From NCBI RefSeq assembly GCF_048771995.1, contig NC_133030.1, positions 12,912,001 to 12,976,000 of the forward strand: a stretch of 64,000 bases of DNA. Reading direction: 5' to 3'. Within the stretch, counting starts at the first letter, position 1, and the number at the start of each line of letters is the position of its first letter. Positions 1 through 10,191 of this stretch are shown in pieces. The notes under the pieces were generated by a model, which ran no database searches, was not told where the DNA came from, and saw nothing but the letters and a program-made list of their open reading frames with translations. This stretch comes from Taeniopygia guttata. Lineage: Eukaryota; Chordata; Aves; Passeriformes; Estrildidae. The translations under genes and the position numbers were made by a program.

Positions 1-1291
1 CCATTGCCTTGGGTAATTCGGCAGATTTTCCCATGCTCCAACCAAAAGGAAACGTTTGGGAAACTTTGGCCAATGCAGCAGGTTTGGACACCATCTGCTT
101 GACATGTTCAAGACTGAAAAAACCGTGTTCAACATGTCTTCTGAGCTTGCCAGTGAGTGAATGGCCAGTTCCAAAGAACATCCCTCCCAAGGTTTCACAG
201 GTCATTCCGAATCCTGTGGACGGATAGGAAGTTTGGACGCATTTTCTCCCAATGGTTCCTTTTGAACCTCGAGAATTGGAAATTCTTGGTTCAGTGACAA
301 TGAAATTTTGTATAGAATTTGCCATTTCAGGAGTGATGCAAACAAATAATAAAATGATAGATGTCGCCCCAAATAATTTCATTTCCAGAATGCCTCTTCT
401 TGGTGTAATTACACCAAGGTGTCAAACAGACCATCCCGCCAAGCCCCAGCGCAATTGCCACAAGGGGTCTTTTTCATTTGTGGGGACAGGATTTGGCCTG
501 CTATCCCTGCAAATGCCACAGGCGGTCCGTGCAGCATTGGAAAACTGTCATTGCTACCACCCGATTTGACAATCTTGAGAGGGAAAAAGCATAGGGGGAA
601 AAGAAATATTAAAAAATATGATCCAAAGTGTGATGATAATGCTTATACATGGAACAAGGCTCAGAGAACTGTGGCTGCAATATTCTCGCCACAAGCAGCA
701 TCAGGGGTAGCCTTGACTCACCTGGATCGGATGGGGTGTTGGTTGAGCAAACACGCTCGTGCTGTCTCTCTTGCACTGAGTGACGTGCTAACAGATGTCA
801 ACAGTGGAAGATGGGCAACTCTTCAGAACAGAGTGGCAATCGGTTATTTATTGCTGACACATGGCACGGGTGTGAAGAATTTGAAGGCATGTTCTGCATG
901 AACTTGTCAGATCATTTTAAATCAATCCATGAAAACATGAAGCGATTGCAGGAAGGTATAGACAAATTTGGAGAAGTTACTGGATCTTGGTTGAATGATT
1001 CGTTTGATTTTTTTTGAGCTCTCACCATTGAGGAGAGAACTTTTGAAAATGGCTTTTTATATTTTAGTAGAGATTTTCATTTTTCTGCTAATTTTTCCAT
1101 GCCTTTTTCAATGTGTGCGGTGAGCCATGAACAGGGCTGCCAGAGAGGTGTTTTTGGTGCAACGATAAAGGGGAGATGTTGGAGTCCAGAGCATCCCTCT
1201 GGCTGCCCTGGATGACTCGAGCCCCTGGCAAAGAGCACAGGAACCTTGGCAGCAAATGGAAAACACCTGTGGATTACATTTTAGCCCCTAG
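1..1291 (+). mobile_element. ERV env remnant, locus A (cut by window edge)
   Basis: Envelope-derived sequence of an alpharetrovirus-like endogenous retrovirus. It enters the window already inside the surface-protein region and continues through the transmembrane subunit and env tail to the LTR at 1337. The transmembrane part carries the CX6CC-type motif and an immunosuppressive-like stretch resembling Rous sarcoma virus gp37. It is a broken fossil with several breaks. It appears to match the copy at 11518-12808 over its whole length, so the two are very young duplicates of each other. Confidence 0.75.
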
Positions 1292-1336
1292 GAGAGGCTG
1301 CTGACCTTACATGAGGAATTACAAGCAAAAAGGGTT

Positions 1337-1797
1337 TGAATGATGTAATAAGGAAATTGACACAGGGTGGAAAAGTAGAATTTTGGGATTTGTTAGAATG
1401 GAATTCAGGGGTAGAAGATGGAGGAACCTGAGCGTGCCCTAGCTTCTTCTTCCTTCTTCTTGTCCTCCATGTCTTGCTGTGGTAGTGACACTTTTCTATT
1501 GGTTTAGCATAGAAAAAACACCTTGTTCAAAGTAGATTTTAGGTATTGGTACGGGAATTCTAAACACGGCACATATAAATTTGCATATATTACGTGGGAG
1601 CCGCCTGGGGCGGGAAGGAGACTGCCACGGCTTCTGTGCTAGCTGGACCTCGGCAGGTCAGAAAGAAACTCTTGTAGAAGAGGAAAAAGAAACAACCTTG
1701 AAAAGTCGGCTTCACACATTCCAGACCTCTTCTTCAGCGGCCGGGCTAGGGAAAAAGGACTTTCACACTGTCGGGGTCTTGCCCAGTGACCCCGACA
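1337..1797 (+). repeat. LTR of the alpharetrovirus-like ERV (locus A, 3' side)
   Basis: LTR of about 460 bp. The left edge is put at the TG after an A-rich/GGG purine stretch, the right edge at the CA before host sequence starting at 1798. A TATA-like stretch lies near 1585 and a perfect 11-bp inverted repeat closes the right end (1768-1798). Either edge could be off by some bases: part of the right end resembles a tRNA-Trp primer-binding core. Confidence 0.6.
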
Positions 1798-2115
1798 GGG
1801 AGGGAGGTGCCGAGCCAGGCTGGATGCCGCTGCGGCCCTGCCTGTCCCGCAGCCTGCGCTGCCCGGCTCGGGAATGGCGGGCACGGAAGGGAAGGTGGCA
1901 GGGCCCTCACTCAGCGCAGGCTCCGCAGCGGGCAGGCGGGATGCCGGAGCTGCTGGCAGAGCTGCAGGACGCCGTGGGCTCGCAGCTCGTTGTCACTCCG
2001 GCCCGGGCAGGTGAGACGGGGCCCCTGCAGCAGCCGCGCAGCCGGGGCTGGGCAGGAGGCGCCCGCCAGCCAGCAGCTGCCCGGCCTGTGGGAGCTGGGA
2101 AACAGGGAAGGAGGA
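1798..2115 (+). other. Host flank with possible small exon (unit 1)
   Basis: GC-rich host DNA between ERV locus A and the LTR-like insertion, repeated in all six units. An open stretch at 1941-2010 starts with ATG, encodes a leucine/alanine-rich peptide and ends at a good splice donor (GTGAGA at 2011). A partner acceptor, CTGCAG near 3530, lies beyond the insertion. It may be a 5' noncoding or first exon of the receptor or a relic of another gene. Exon status is inference only. Confidence 0.3.
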
Positions 2116-3493
2116 TGTCGTGGTTTGACACGGAAAAAGAATTTTTCCGCAAGGAAGAGGTCAATTTTGACATTGGCCAATTGAAGGTAGGCACGCCTCT
2201 GAGAACACAGAGGGCTTAAAAGCAGAATTCCCAGGAGAACTCACTCTCTTGGGTTCCGGTCAGTGGTCAGTGCAGGACTCTCCCCTGCCCGGCCACGAGC
2301 TGGGTGGGGGAGGGGAGAAGCCATGTGGCCTTTGGAGGTAGGCCCAAGGGTGGAGGGACTGGAACCGGGCTGGCCCCCTGCCGATGGAAGGGTGGAGAAA
2401 ATCTGGGATGTCTCCATTCCCCCCAGAGTCTCTCTCTCCCAAGAGAGAAAAAGAGACGGCGGTTTTGCCAGCAGTTCACCGCGGGGAAGGAGAAGAGCGG
2501 GGGGGCCGCCTGTGGGAGCTGGAGCCTGGGCAGCGAGCCACCTCTGGGAGTCGGGACTTTTAACTCTTCCTAAGAAATGAAAGCTTTGTGAAATTTTTCT
2601 CCTTCTTGGTTTGAAAAGAGAGGAAGAGAGACAACCTGGGACCTGGGATGTAGGAAGGAGAAATTCTAGGTGGGAGGAGATGATGGAGTGGCTTTTTGGC
2701 TGGACTTTTTCTTGGTAGCCACAGATTGAACTGATCTTCTCCTCCAAGAGAGACTGTATTTTAGGAGGATGCTGGTGAGCCAAAGAGACCTGCTTCAGCT
2801 GGGAAAAGACAGAAGTGGAGCGAACAAAGAAAAGTTAAGGAGGTTTGTGGTGATGCCCCCTGTCTTTGCAGAGGAAGAAGAGAAGATCTCTGTTCTTGGA
2901 TTCTCGGCCCCAGGGGAAAATGGGGGGGACTGTTGGTCCCAAAAATGAAAAACTGAACTGTTGCTTTTTCCCCTCTTGGCAGGGCATCCTTGAAAGGAAA
3001 AATCCTAAAAGCAGTCTGTCTATCCATGCATTGGTGGTGAGAGCACTGTGCATGGAAAGGAGAAGGTCACCACTGGCAAACTTTTTCTCCGGGCAGTGCC
3101 ATGTGGTGACATGGAAGCACAGGATGTGGCAGCTGTGTTTCTTGGGGGGTCTGTGGCACAAGAGAGAGACTCCTCTCTCCCTGCAGATGGACTGGGGGTT
3201 GATTATCTGGAGGGTGGAAACCTGATTGGGGTCCAGATTGTGTCTCACTGTGGTTTGTTGGAGTTGGGTGGTGGGAGGAGGAATGCTTTGGAAGGTTTTC
3301 ATTTTGAATTGTGTGTGGGTTTTTTTTCCCCTCTTTTACAGTAGCATAGTGGTAGTAGTTTAATAAAGTTTTTTTCTTGTTATTAGGCTTAGGCCTGCTT
3401 TGCTCTGTCCTCGATCGCATTTCAAAGCATTCAGTTAAGAGATTGCATTTTCATGGGGGGGCACTGGCATTGTGCCAGTGTCAAACCATGACA
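2116..3493 (+). mobile_element. LTR-like insertion, ~1.38 kb (unit 1)
   Basis: Insertion with 16-bp imperfect terminal inverted repeats: TGTCGTGGTTTGACAC at the left, and the reverse complement of TGTCATGGTTTGACAC at the right. It is flanked by a 5-bp near-duplication, GAGGA/GAGGG. An AATAAA lies near 3362, about 130 bp before the right end. TG...CA ends, 5-bp target duplication and a late poly(A) signal fit a long solo LTR of an avian ERV. The empty site is seen in units 4 and 6. No protein-coding frame in it is convincing. Confidence 0.65.
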
Positions 3494-3498
3494 GAGGG

Positions 3499-5211
3499 CT
3501 TTGGCCTCGGCTCCCTCGGCTGCTGCAGGTGGGAAGGGCGGAGCAGCGGCTGAGGTCCTGGCAGCAGCAGGGGCTGGTGAGGCGGCAAGAGCGCAGCCCG
3601 ACCAGAGCCCTCGGGAAAGAAGCTCCGAGCCCACCGCGGGCCCGCGGAGGTATCCGTGGGGTCGGAGAGCTCCTGTCCCCTGTGGCCGGGGCAGCAGCCG
3701 CCCACCCGCCCAGGCCGCCGCCGCTGCCCTCCTGTGTCGGCCCGCAGCGCCCTGGCCCGGTGCGGGCTCGGCGCGGTGCGGGCGTGTGTGAGCGGAGCAG
3801 CCCCGGACAGCGCCCGGTGCCGCAGTGCCCGGCAGCGCGGGGGGATGGGGCAGGGCAGCTCCCGCCGCCGCCGCGGCGAGGGACCGGGACGTGCTGCCCG
3901 TGGGGAATCGCTGCGGTGCCGCCGGGTGGGGAGCAGCGGCAGTTCCCGCTGCTCCGTCTGCTCCGGGGGGAGCCCGGGACGAGAGTCCGGGAAGTTCGGG
4001 TCGATCGTGTAAGGAAGGGTCGGGGAAAGCGGGATCCCGGCCAGGTGAGGGACCCTGAGAGTGACAGCGGGATACGGGGACCCGGAGATAAAGAGACTTT
4101 AGTGTGGATTTTTTTGGTGCTTGTAATGTGAGGGGGTCAAAGCTCTTTTATATTTCCTGGGACAGCCTTGGGAGGAAGCACTTGAGGTCGTTTCTGTATT
4201 CCTGCGGTAGCAGCCAGTGGATTTAGGGAGGGAGGGAAAGGCGACTGTGCCATGGGAAAGCTGGGCTGAAAGCGGTGAGGGAACGTGAGGTGTGGATGTC
4301 GGAGCGGGTGTTCCGGGCAGCTCCGGGGCCAGCGTGAGTGAGAGGAGCCGCAGCTGGAAGGGGCGTCGGTGCCCGCGGTGCGAGTGGATCCGTGCGTGTG
4401 GAAAGCGGCGGCAGGGAGTGCGGTGCAGGGTGAGAGCGGGCAGTTCGCTGCGGAGCGCGGCTGCCGAGCCGCAGGGGCCGGAGCGGCGGGGCAGGGGCGG
4501 CGGAGCGGCGGCGTTATCGGCGGCAGCGCGGGCGTCGGGAGGCGCGTGCGGTCGCCGGCGCCGCCGGGAGCCGCCGCGGGGTGACCGCCTCCTTCCTGCC
4601 CTGGCGGCGAGGCGAGCGCGGGGCCGCAGCCGCGGCAGCAGCGCCATGTGCCAGCGCCGCCGCGAGGGACCGGGGAGCTGGCACCTGGCAGCGCCGCGCG
4701 GGGCCGGGGGCTGCTGCCACCCCCCGCGGGGGCTGCGAGCTGCCGGGAGGGGAGCGCCCCGAGCGTGGGGCCTTTGAACTTCGCAGGTGCCCGAGCTAGA
4801 TGTGGTCCCGGGGAAGGTGTCGGTAGGATGTGGGCTGAAGGCTGTCGTCGCCGCCAGGACGGCTCTTGTCGGGCTCCAGCAGCACCGTTGAGGCCCGGGG
4901 GATGGAGGCAGGGCCCCCGCGGGGCAGGTGCAGTGGGGGGGCTGCCTCCCCCCGGGGACATCCGGGTGGCAGCCCACTGTGGCGAAGCGTGTGACGCCAG
5001 AAGCGCAGGCGAGGCTCATATTTGGGCACGGAGCAGGTTATTGGAGCCGCGGCCCCGCAGCCGGGAGATGAGGCGCCTGATAAAGGCTGCCCCGGTGCTG
5101 CTGCCTGCGTTGGCTCGGGCGCAGGCCTGAGGGAGCTGCCCCGGCTGCGCCGGCTCGGGGCCGGTGCCGTGGGGCCGGTGCCGTGGGGCCGGTGCCGTGG
5201 GGCCGGTGGCC
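3499..5211 (+). promoter_or_regulatory. CpG-rich 5' region of SRCR gene 1
   Basis: About 1.7 kb of extremely CpG-dense sequence with many GGGGCGG-like boxes, ending at the receptor start codon. A TATA-like TGATAAAGG at 5078-5086 lies about 130 bp before the ATG and is kept in all copies, so it is a candidate core promoter. Long frames on both strands here come from stop-poor GC-rich composition. The interval 4130-4300 is locally AT-richer and holds no recognisable gene. Confidence 0.55.
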
Positions 5212-5226
5212 ATGGGGCCGGTGGCG
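5162..5226 (+). repeat. 14-bp minisatellite overlapping the start codon (gene 1)
   Basis: Tandem CCGGTGCCGTGGGG, three copies, followed by a 15-bp variant CCGGTGGCCATGGGG that contains the ATG. Copy number before the ATG repeat varies between genes: 3 in gene 1, 2 in genes 2 and 6, 3 in genes 3 and 4, 4 in gene 5. The difference accounts for the only length change I found between units 1 and 2 upstream of the gene. Confidence 0.85.
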
Positions 5227-8200
5227 GCGCTGGGGCTGCTGCTGTGCGTGCGGCTGTGTGCGGGTGAGTGGCGGCGGGCGGGAGCGGGGCCCGCGGCGGT
5301 GGCGGGCCCGGCTCAGCAGCCCCCGTGCCGCAGGCTCCGGGCAGCTGCGTCTGGTGGGCGGCGGCGGGCGCTGTGCCGGGCGCGTGGAGGTGGAGCACGG
5401 CGGTGAGTGGGGCTCCGTGTGCGTCAACGACTACGACTGGGAAGCTCCATGGGCCGCGGTGGTGTGCCGGCTGCTGGGCTGTGGCCGGGTGGCCAGGGCG
5501 TCCCCGTACGCCCCGTTCGGGCAGGGCACCGGGCGGATCTGGCTGCAGCCCTTCTTCTGCAGAGGAGTTGAGAGTGCGCTGGAGGAGTGTACCCACTTTG
5601 GATGGGGACGGCACTTCTGTGGCCACGACCGGGATGTGGGGGTGACCTGCACAGGTGAGGAGACACGCTGGCCGTGCAGGGACCGGCACGTTGTGCTGGA
5701 GCATCCTGGGCAGGTCTGAGCCGTGCCGGTTTCCCTGTGCAGATGCCGTGGAGCTGAGGCTGGCGGGCGGCAGCAGTCCCTGTGCCGGGAGGGTGGAGGT
5801 GAAGCTGCAGGGACAGTGGGGCTCGGTGGCAGACGGCGATTGGGACATGGAGGACGCCGAGGTGGTTTGCCAGCAGCTGGGCTGTGGCTCGGCTTCCAAA
5901 GCCAACTACGCCCGTGACACCTTCGGCATAGGGAATGGGCTCCTCAGCTTGGTCCTGGTGGACTGCAGGGGGGACGAGGCCACGCTCTGGGACTGCGAGA
6001 TCCGTGGCTGGGGACCCTATAACAGCAGCATCCATTACTGGGACACGGCTGTTGTCTGCCAAGGTAGGAGCTGGGCTTATGGGGGCACGGGGCACTGCCT
6101 GCGCATCCCTTGACACTGGTCCTGCAGGATTCTCCCGGCTAGTCGGAGGTGATGGAGCCTGTGCCGGGCGTCTGGAGGTGCGTCGGGGCCGGGCCTGGGT
6201 CGGTGTCTGTGAGGATCAGGTGGACATGAAGGCGGCCCAGGTGGTGTGCAGGGAGCTGGGCTGCGGTGAGGCGCTCGCCATCCCTGGCAGCGCTCGATTT
6301 GGGAGAGGATCAGGGTCATTCTGGGACGGTGGCTTCCAGTGCAATGGCACCGAGTCCCTGCTCAGTGCGTGTGCCCGGCGTCTGCCCCTCAGCCAGGCCT
6401 GCGCCGGCCCTGCCAGGGTCATCTGCTCCGGTAAGTGCTGGGGACGGCGGGAGCTGTTGGGGTCCCTGCGGCATGGCCCCCCTGACCGCCGTTCGTGCCG
6501 CAGCCTACACGGGCTTCCGGCTGGGGAACAGCAGCTCGGGATGCTCCGGGCGAGTGGAGGTGGCAGTGAGGGGGACGTGGGGATCCGTGTGCGCCAGCGA
6601 GTGGGACCTGGCCGATGCGCACGTCCTGTGCCGCCACCTGGGCTGCGGCCGCGCCTCCAGCGTGCCCCCGGGAGGCTCCTTCGGCAGCGGGGAGGGGACA
6701 CTGCGGCCGGACGCCTTCGGCTGCCACGGGAGCGAGCGGCACCCGGGCGAGTGCCCCGTGGCCGTGCTGGGGAAGCCGCCCTGTGTGCCCGGAAACGCCG
6801 CCGCCGTCAAGTGCTCAGGTGTGCAAGGCGGCTCTGCGAGGAGCCTTAAGGGCTTTTGGGAGCCTGCTAAGAATTGGCAGCAGTGGATGCCGGATATATT
6901 TTGGACTGAAGTTCCATCTGAGGCAGGTGCTACAGCTCCGTGGCTCTGCTGCTGAATTTGCAGGTGCTGGCTTTGTCACGACCCTGCGGCTGGTGGATGG
7001 TCAGAGCTTGTGTGATGGGCGGCTGGAGGAGGCCATAACCAGCCCAGCCTGGCGCCGTGTGCCGCTGGAGCAGTGGAAGTCATGGGATGTCAACGCGGTA
7101 TGTTCCGTGCTGGGCTGTGGCCAAGCCAGGGATGTTTACTCTGCCTTGGGTACGGCTGCTGCACTGAGCAGCAGCCCCAGCCTGGTGGACATCAGGACTG
7201 AAGAGATGGACGGCGTTTTGGACGTGGGCTCTGCACTGACCGGCAGCCCTGAGGAGATGGATGACCAGCTGGAGGAGATGGGAGATGTCTCAGGGATGGG
7301 CCCTGCGCTGAACAGCAGCGTGGAGGAGATGGCCATCACCTGCTCAGGTGGGTGTCCCGAGAAGGGCCAGAGGTGCGGGTGCCCCAAGCAGCACCCCCAG
7401 CCCATTCCTTCCCTGCCCACAGGCAGCCGGCAGGTGAGGCTGGCGGGGAGCTCGGGGCGCTGTGCCGGGCGCGTGGAGGTCTATTCCGGGGGCAGCTGGA
7501 GCTCCGTCTGCCAGGAAGGCTGGGAGCTGCAGGACGCCGCCGTTGTCTGCCGGGAGCTGGGCTGTGGCACGGCACTGGAGGCCCCGAGCCGGGCGCGCTT
7601 CGGTGCCGGCACGGGGCCGCTGTGGCCGTACGTGCCCGACTGCTCCGGCTCCGAGGAGTCTCTCTGGGAATGCGGGCGCACGGAACGGCGCGAGTGCGGG
7701 CGCGGTGGCGGGGCAGGGGCCGTCTGCTCAGGTCGGTGCCGGGCACCCCAAGGTCAGGGCCGGGCAGAGGCCCCGGGGGGTTCCCGGCCGTGCCGTGACC
7801 CCCCCGCACCCCTTGCAGAGCAGCTCTCGGTGCGGCTGGCAGGAGGCCCTGGGCGCTGCCGGGGGTACCTGGAGGTGTCCTACAACGGCACCTGGGGCCG
7901 CGTCTGCGCCGACGGCACCAGCACCGACACCGGCACCGCCGTCTGCCGCCAGCTGGGCTGTGGGGACCGGGGCCGGCTCTTGGCTGTCCCCACCCAGCAG
8001 CCGTCCCTGGCGTGGCTGGCCTGGGTGGGCTGTGAGGACGGGGCCCGCTCGCTCTGGGGGTGCCCCTCGGCCCCCTGGCACCTGCAGAGCTGTGGCACCG
8101 GTGGCTACGCCCAAGTGGAGTGTGAGGAGGACAGCGATGGCACCTCTGAGGGACGCACTACCCCATATCCGGAGGGTGCCACCAGCACAGGTAGCTCTGC

Positions 8201-9631
8201 CCGTGCCTGCATCCCCCACCGCAGGCTGGCTGGGATCCCCCTCCCCTCACTGCCTGCCTGTGTCCCCACAGGTGTCCCCAGCAGATCGCCCTCAGCAGTG
8301 GCCGTGGGGACTGTGCCTGTGCCCACTGTGCTGTGCGTGGTGCTGGGGACGCTGCTGTGCCTGTCCCTGGGTGCCCTGGCCCTGCTGCTGTGCCGTGCCC
8401 GTGCCCGGCGCCGAGGTGGGTCCCGGTGGATGGGGGTGGGGACAGATCCGGTCTGGGGGTCCAGAGGCTCCTGTCCTGTGGAACAGCTCTGAAGGTGGCC
8501 GGGGTGATCCCTGTGCCACCCACAGGGCCCAGGGCCCCAGGTAAGTGCTGCATCTGGTTCCAGGCCCTGGCAGAGCTGCAGATGCCATCTCCAACGCTGT
8601 CTACGAGGAGCTGGATTACAAAGCCGTGCCAGAGTACCAGGAGGTGCCCACTCCCCCAGGTGGGTGCCGCCCTTGTGCTCCAGCTGTGCTCAGAGTGAAG
8701 GCTCTGCCTGACAGCCCCACGGCACCTCCGGGTCCTGGTGGCCCTGCTGTGGCTCCTGGCCATGGGCTGTGGGTGCCCCTGGGTGCCACAGCAGCCCCGC
8801 TCTGTAGCGTGAGGTTCTGTCAGCTGCGGAGCCGCTTGTGGCCACCCCCAAGTCCCTGTTTGTCCCCTGCAGGTTCCCTGTCGGAGGGACGGGTGAAGAA
8901 GCTGCCCTATTACACCGGGGACAGCGTGGAGGGGAGTGACACCGAGGCAGCCCCAGGTAGGGCCACAGGGCAGGAGCCCAGCAGGGAGAGCTGGGGACAG
9001 GGGGCACACCCAGGCTGGGGGGCTGAGGGGACAAATCCTTCCCCCCTTGTTAGTGTGCAGAGAGACATCGCCTTTACCTGTGGGTCCATAGGGCCAACAG
9101 CAGGTGCCCAGTGGAAAGGCTGGCGAGGGTGGCACAGCCAGAGCCCTGCCAGGGACACTGGTCACTGCCATGGACCCCTCTGATTTTCCCAGATCCCCTT
9201 GCCGAGCCCGAGCAAGGAATCCCGGAGGGCTACGACGATGTCCTGGATGTGCCACAGGAGGCCCCTGCTCCCAGCACTGGGGACATCTCTGAGGGAGTGG
9301 CACGGCAGAAATCGATCTGTGTCCTCCCCACAGGTGAGAGGGCTCACAGCTGCCCTGTCCCCTCTGCAGAGCCACTCCTGGGCAGGGTTTGTGTGTGGGG
9401 GCAGGCAGGGCCCCAGCACAGATTCATGGGTGCTGTGCTCTGACCCCCGGTGGGGTCCGTCAGGGGGGACAGGGAGCTGCCTGCCCCTCAGGCACCTTTC
9501 CGTGCTGTGCCCAAGGTGGGATCTGCTCCCCTCCATGTCCCCCAGGAGCAACAACAGACTTCTCAGATCCGAGCCCAGGGAATACGGACTATGACGATGT
9601 GGGCAGCAGCGCCCCGGCGACACTGCCATGA
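5212..9631 (+). CDS. SRCR gene 1: WC1/CD163L1-like type I scavenger receptor (cassette A)
   Basis: Fourteen GT-AG exons: 5212-5263, 5334-5654, 5743-6063, 6128-6430, 6504-6818, 6964-7347, 7423-7731, 7819-8190, 8272-8415, 8526-8540, 8564-8659, 8873-8956, 9193-9333, 9546-9631 (2943 nt, 980 residues). Exon 1 is a signal peptide. Exons 2-8 each encode one SRCR-type domain (about residues 18-124, 125-231, 232-332, 333-437, 438-565, 566-668, 669-780), with CAGRVEV, VVCRxLGCG and ExxLWxC motifs. Domain 5 lacks the C-terminal cysteines. Exon 8 also holds a stalk; exon 9 a membrane span (~807-833) with a basic stop-transfer. The tail has VYEELDY, GYDDV and DYDDV motifs, like WC1. By family knowledge this is a lymphocyte co-receptor or pattern-recognition receptor; its ligand is unknown. 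The frame is open throughout. The ATG is chosen for the signal peptide directly after it. Confidence 0.85.
6964..7347 (+). other. Exon 6, cassette A (divergent SRCR5)
   Basis: The first ~60 residues look SRCR-like (TLRLVDGQ, then VCSVLGCGQ). The second half is not SRCR. It is acidic and repetitive, with EEMD, VGSALTGSPEEMD and GPALNSSVEEM blocks, and keeps only the final ITCSG cysteine. Four cysteines remain where group B domains have six to eight. The same cassette is in genes 2 (18467-18850), 3 (28292-28675) and 5 (50477-50860). Confidence 0.8.
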
Positions 9632-9809
9632 GGATGTCCTGGCCATGCCACAGCCCAGGGGACACGTGTGTGGCAGTGCGGTGGGGCCCTGTGCCCAGGG
9701 AGGTCTGGCCCTGCCCATGGAAGTCATCCCTCGCTGTGCAGCGCTGCAGGAAAGCAGCTCCTGTGTAGGGATTTCCTTTGATTTCAGTTTAAATTTCCCA
9801 TTTTTCCTT

Positions 9810-9815
9810 ATTAAA
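9810..9815 (+). terminator. Poly(A) signal ATTAAA, gene 1
   Basis: ATTAAA about 180 bp after the stop codon, in sequence conserved between copies. It is intact in genes 1, 4, 5 and 6 and reads ATTAAG in genes 2 and 3. Confidence 0.5.
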
Positions 9816-9996
9816 AGCCAAACTGGTCAGAGACTCACTCCCATGCCTGGAAGCTCATTCTGGGGCTGGCACTTCCATCCCATGTACGCTTTTGGTTGGC
9901 GATGTGAGGCAGGAACTGGAAGCAGAAACACATCCCTGGGGATGGTGGGCTGAGGGGGGAGGGCAGAGGAGGATTGCTGGGCTTGTCTGCAGGGCC

Positions 9997-10002
9997 TTTA
10001 TT
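9997..10002 (-). terminator. Minus-strand AATAAA of the convergent terminal exon (unit 1)
   Basis: AATAAA on the minus strand (TTTATT on plus), about 190 bp past the stop of the minus-strand terminal exon. The two transcription units are tail to tail, with their poly(A) signals about 180 bp apart. The same signal is at 22070, 31896, 41978, 53509 and 63592. Confidence 0.55.
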
Positions 10003-10191
10003 TATCGCTGCCAAATGCACAGAAGCGATGCCAGCAACAGCGAGGGGAAAAGGGAGAGGGCAGGAGCCGGAGCCCACCCCGCAGGTGCCGCAGGATCTCC
10101 TCCCCGTGCCCCGCGGGTGGGGCAGGCTCAGCCCCACTCTCAGCGCCGAGAGCTGGGCTGGGAAGGGCTCTGGTTGTTGGAAGGACTTTTC

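Noticed and set aside
2835-3302. 155-codon minus-strand frame inside the LTR-like insertion (and copies)
   Set aside because: No recognisable domain or start context. It lies wholly inside a repeat, so it was not called a gene.
2116-3493. Reading the 1.38-kb insertion as a nonautonomous DNA transposon because of its 16-bp inverted ends
   Set aside because: TG...CA ends, a likely 5-bp target duplication and a poly(A) signal near one end fit an LTR better. Some doubt remains.
3472-4131. 219-codon plus-strand frame in the CpG region
   Set aside because: Arg/Pro/Gly-rich, overlapping other equally long frames. Composition explains it, and it was kept only as part of the promoter region.
6615-8492. 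625-codon plus-strand frame across the middle of gene 1 (and copies)
   Set aside because: It reads through introns 6-8, whose lengths happen to keep frame. Canonical splice sites and clean SRCR domain edges support separate exons instead.
8158-9375. 405-codon minus-strand frame over the tail exons (repeated in all units)
   Set aside because: Antisense shadow of small exons and GC-rich introns, with no domain similarity seen.
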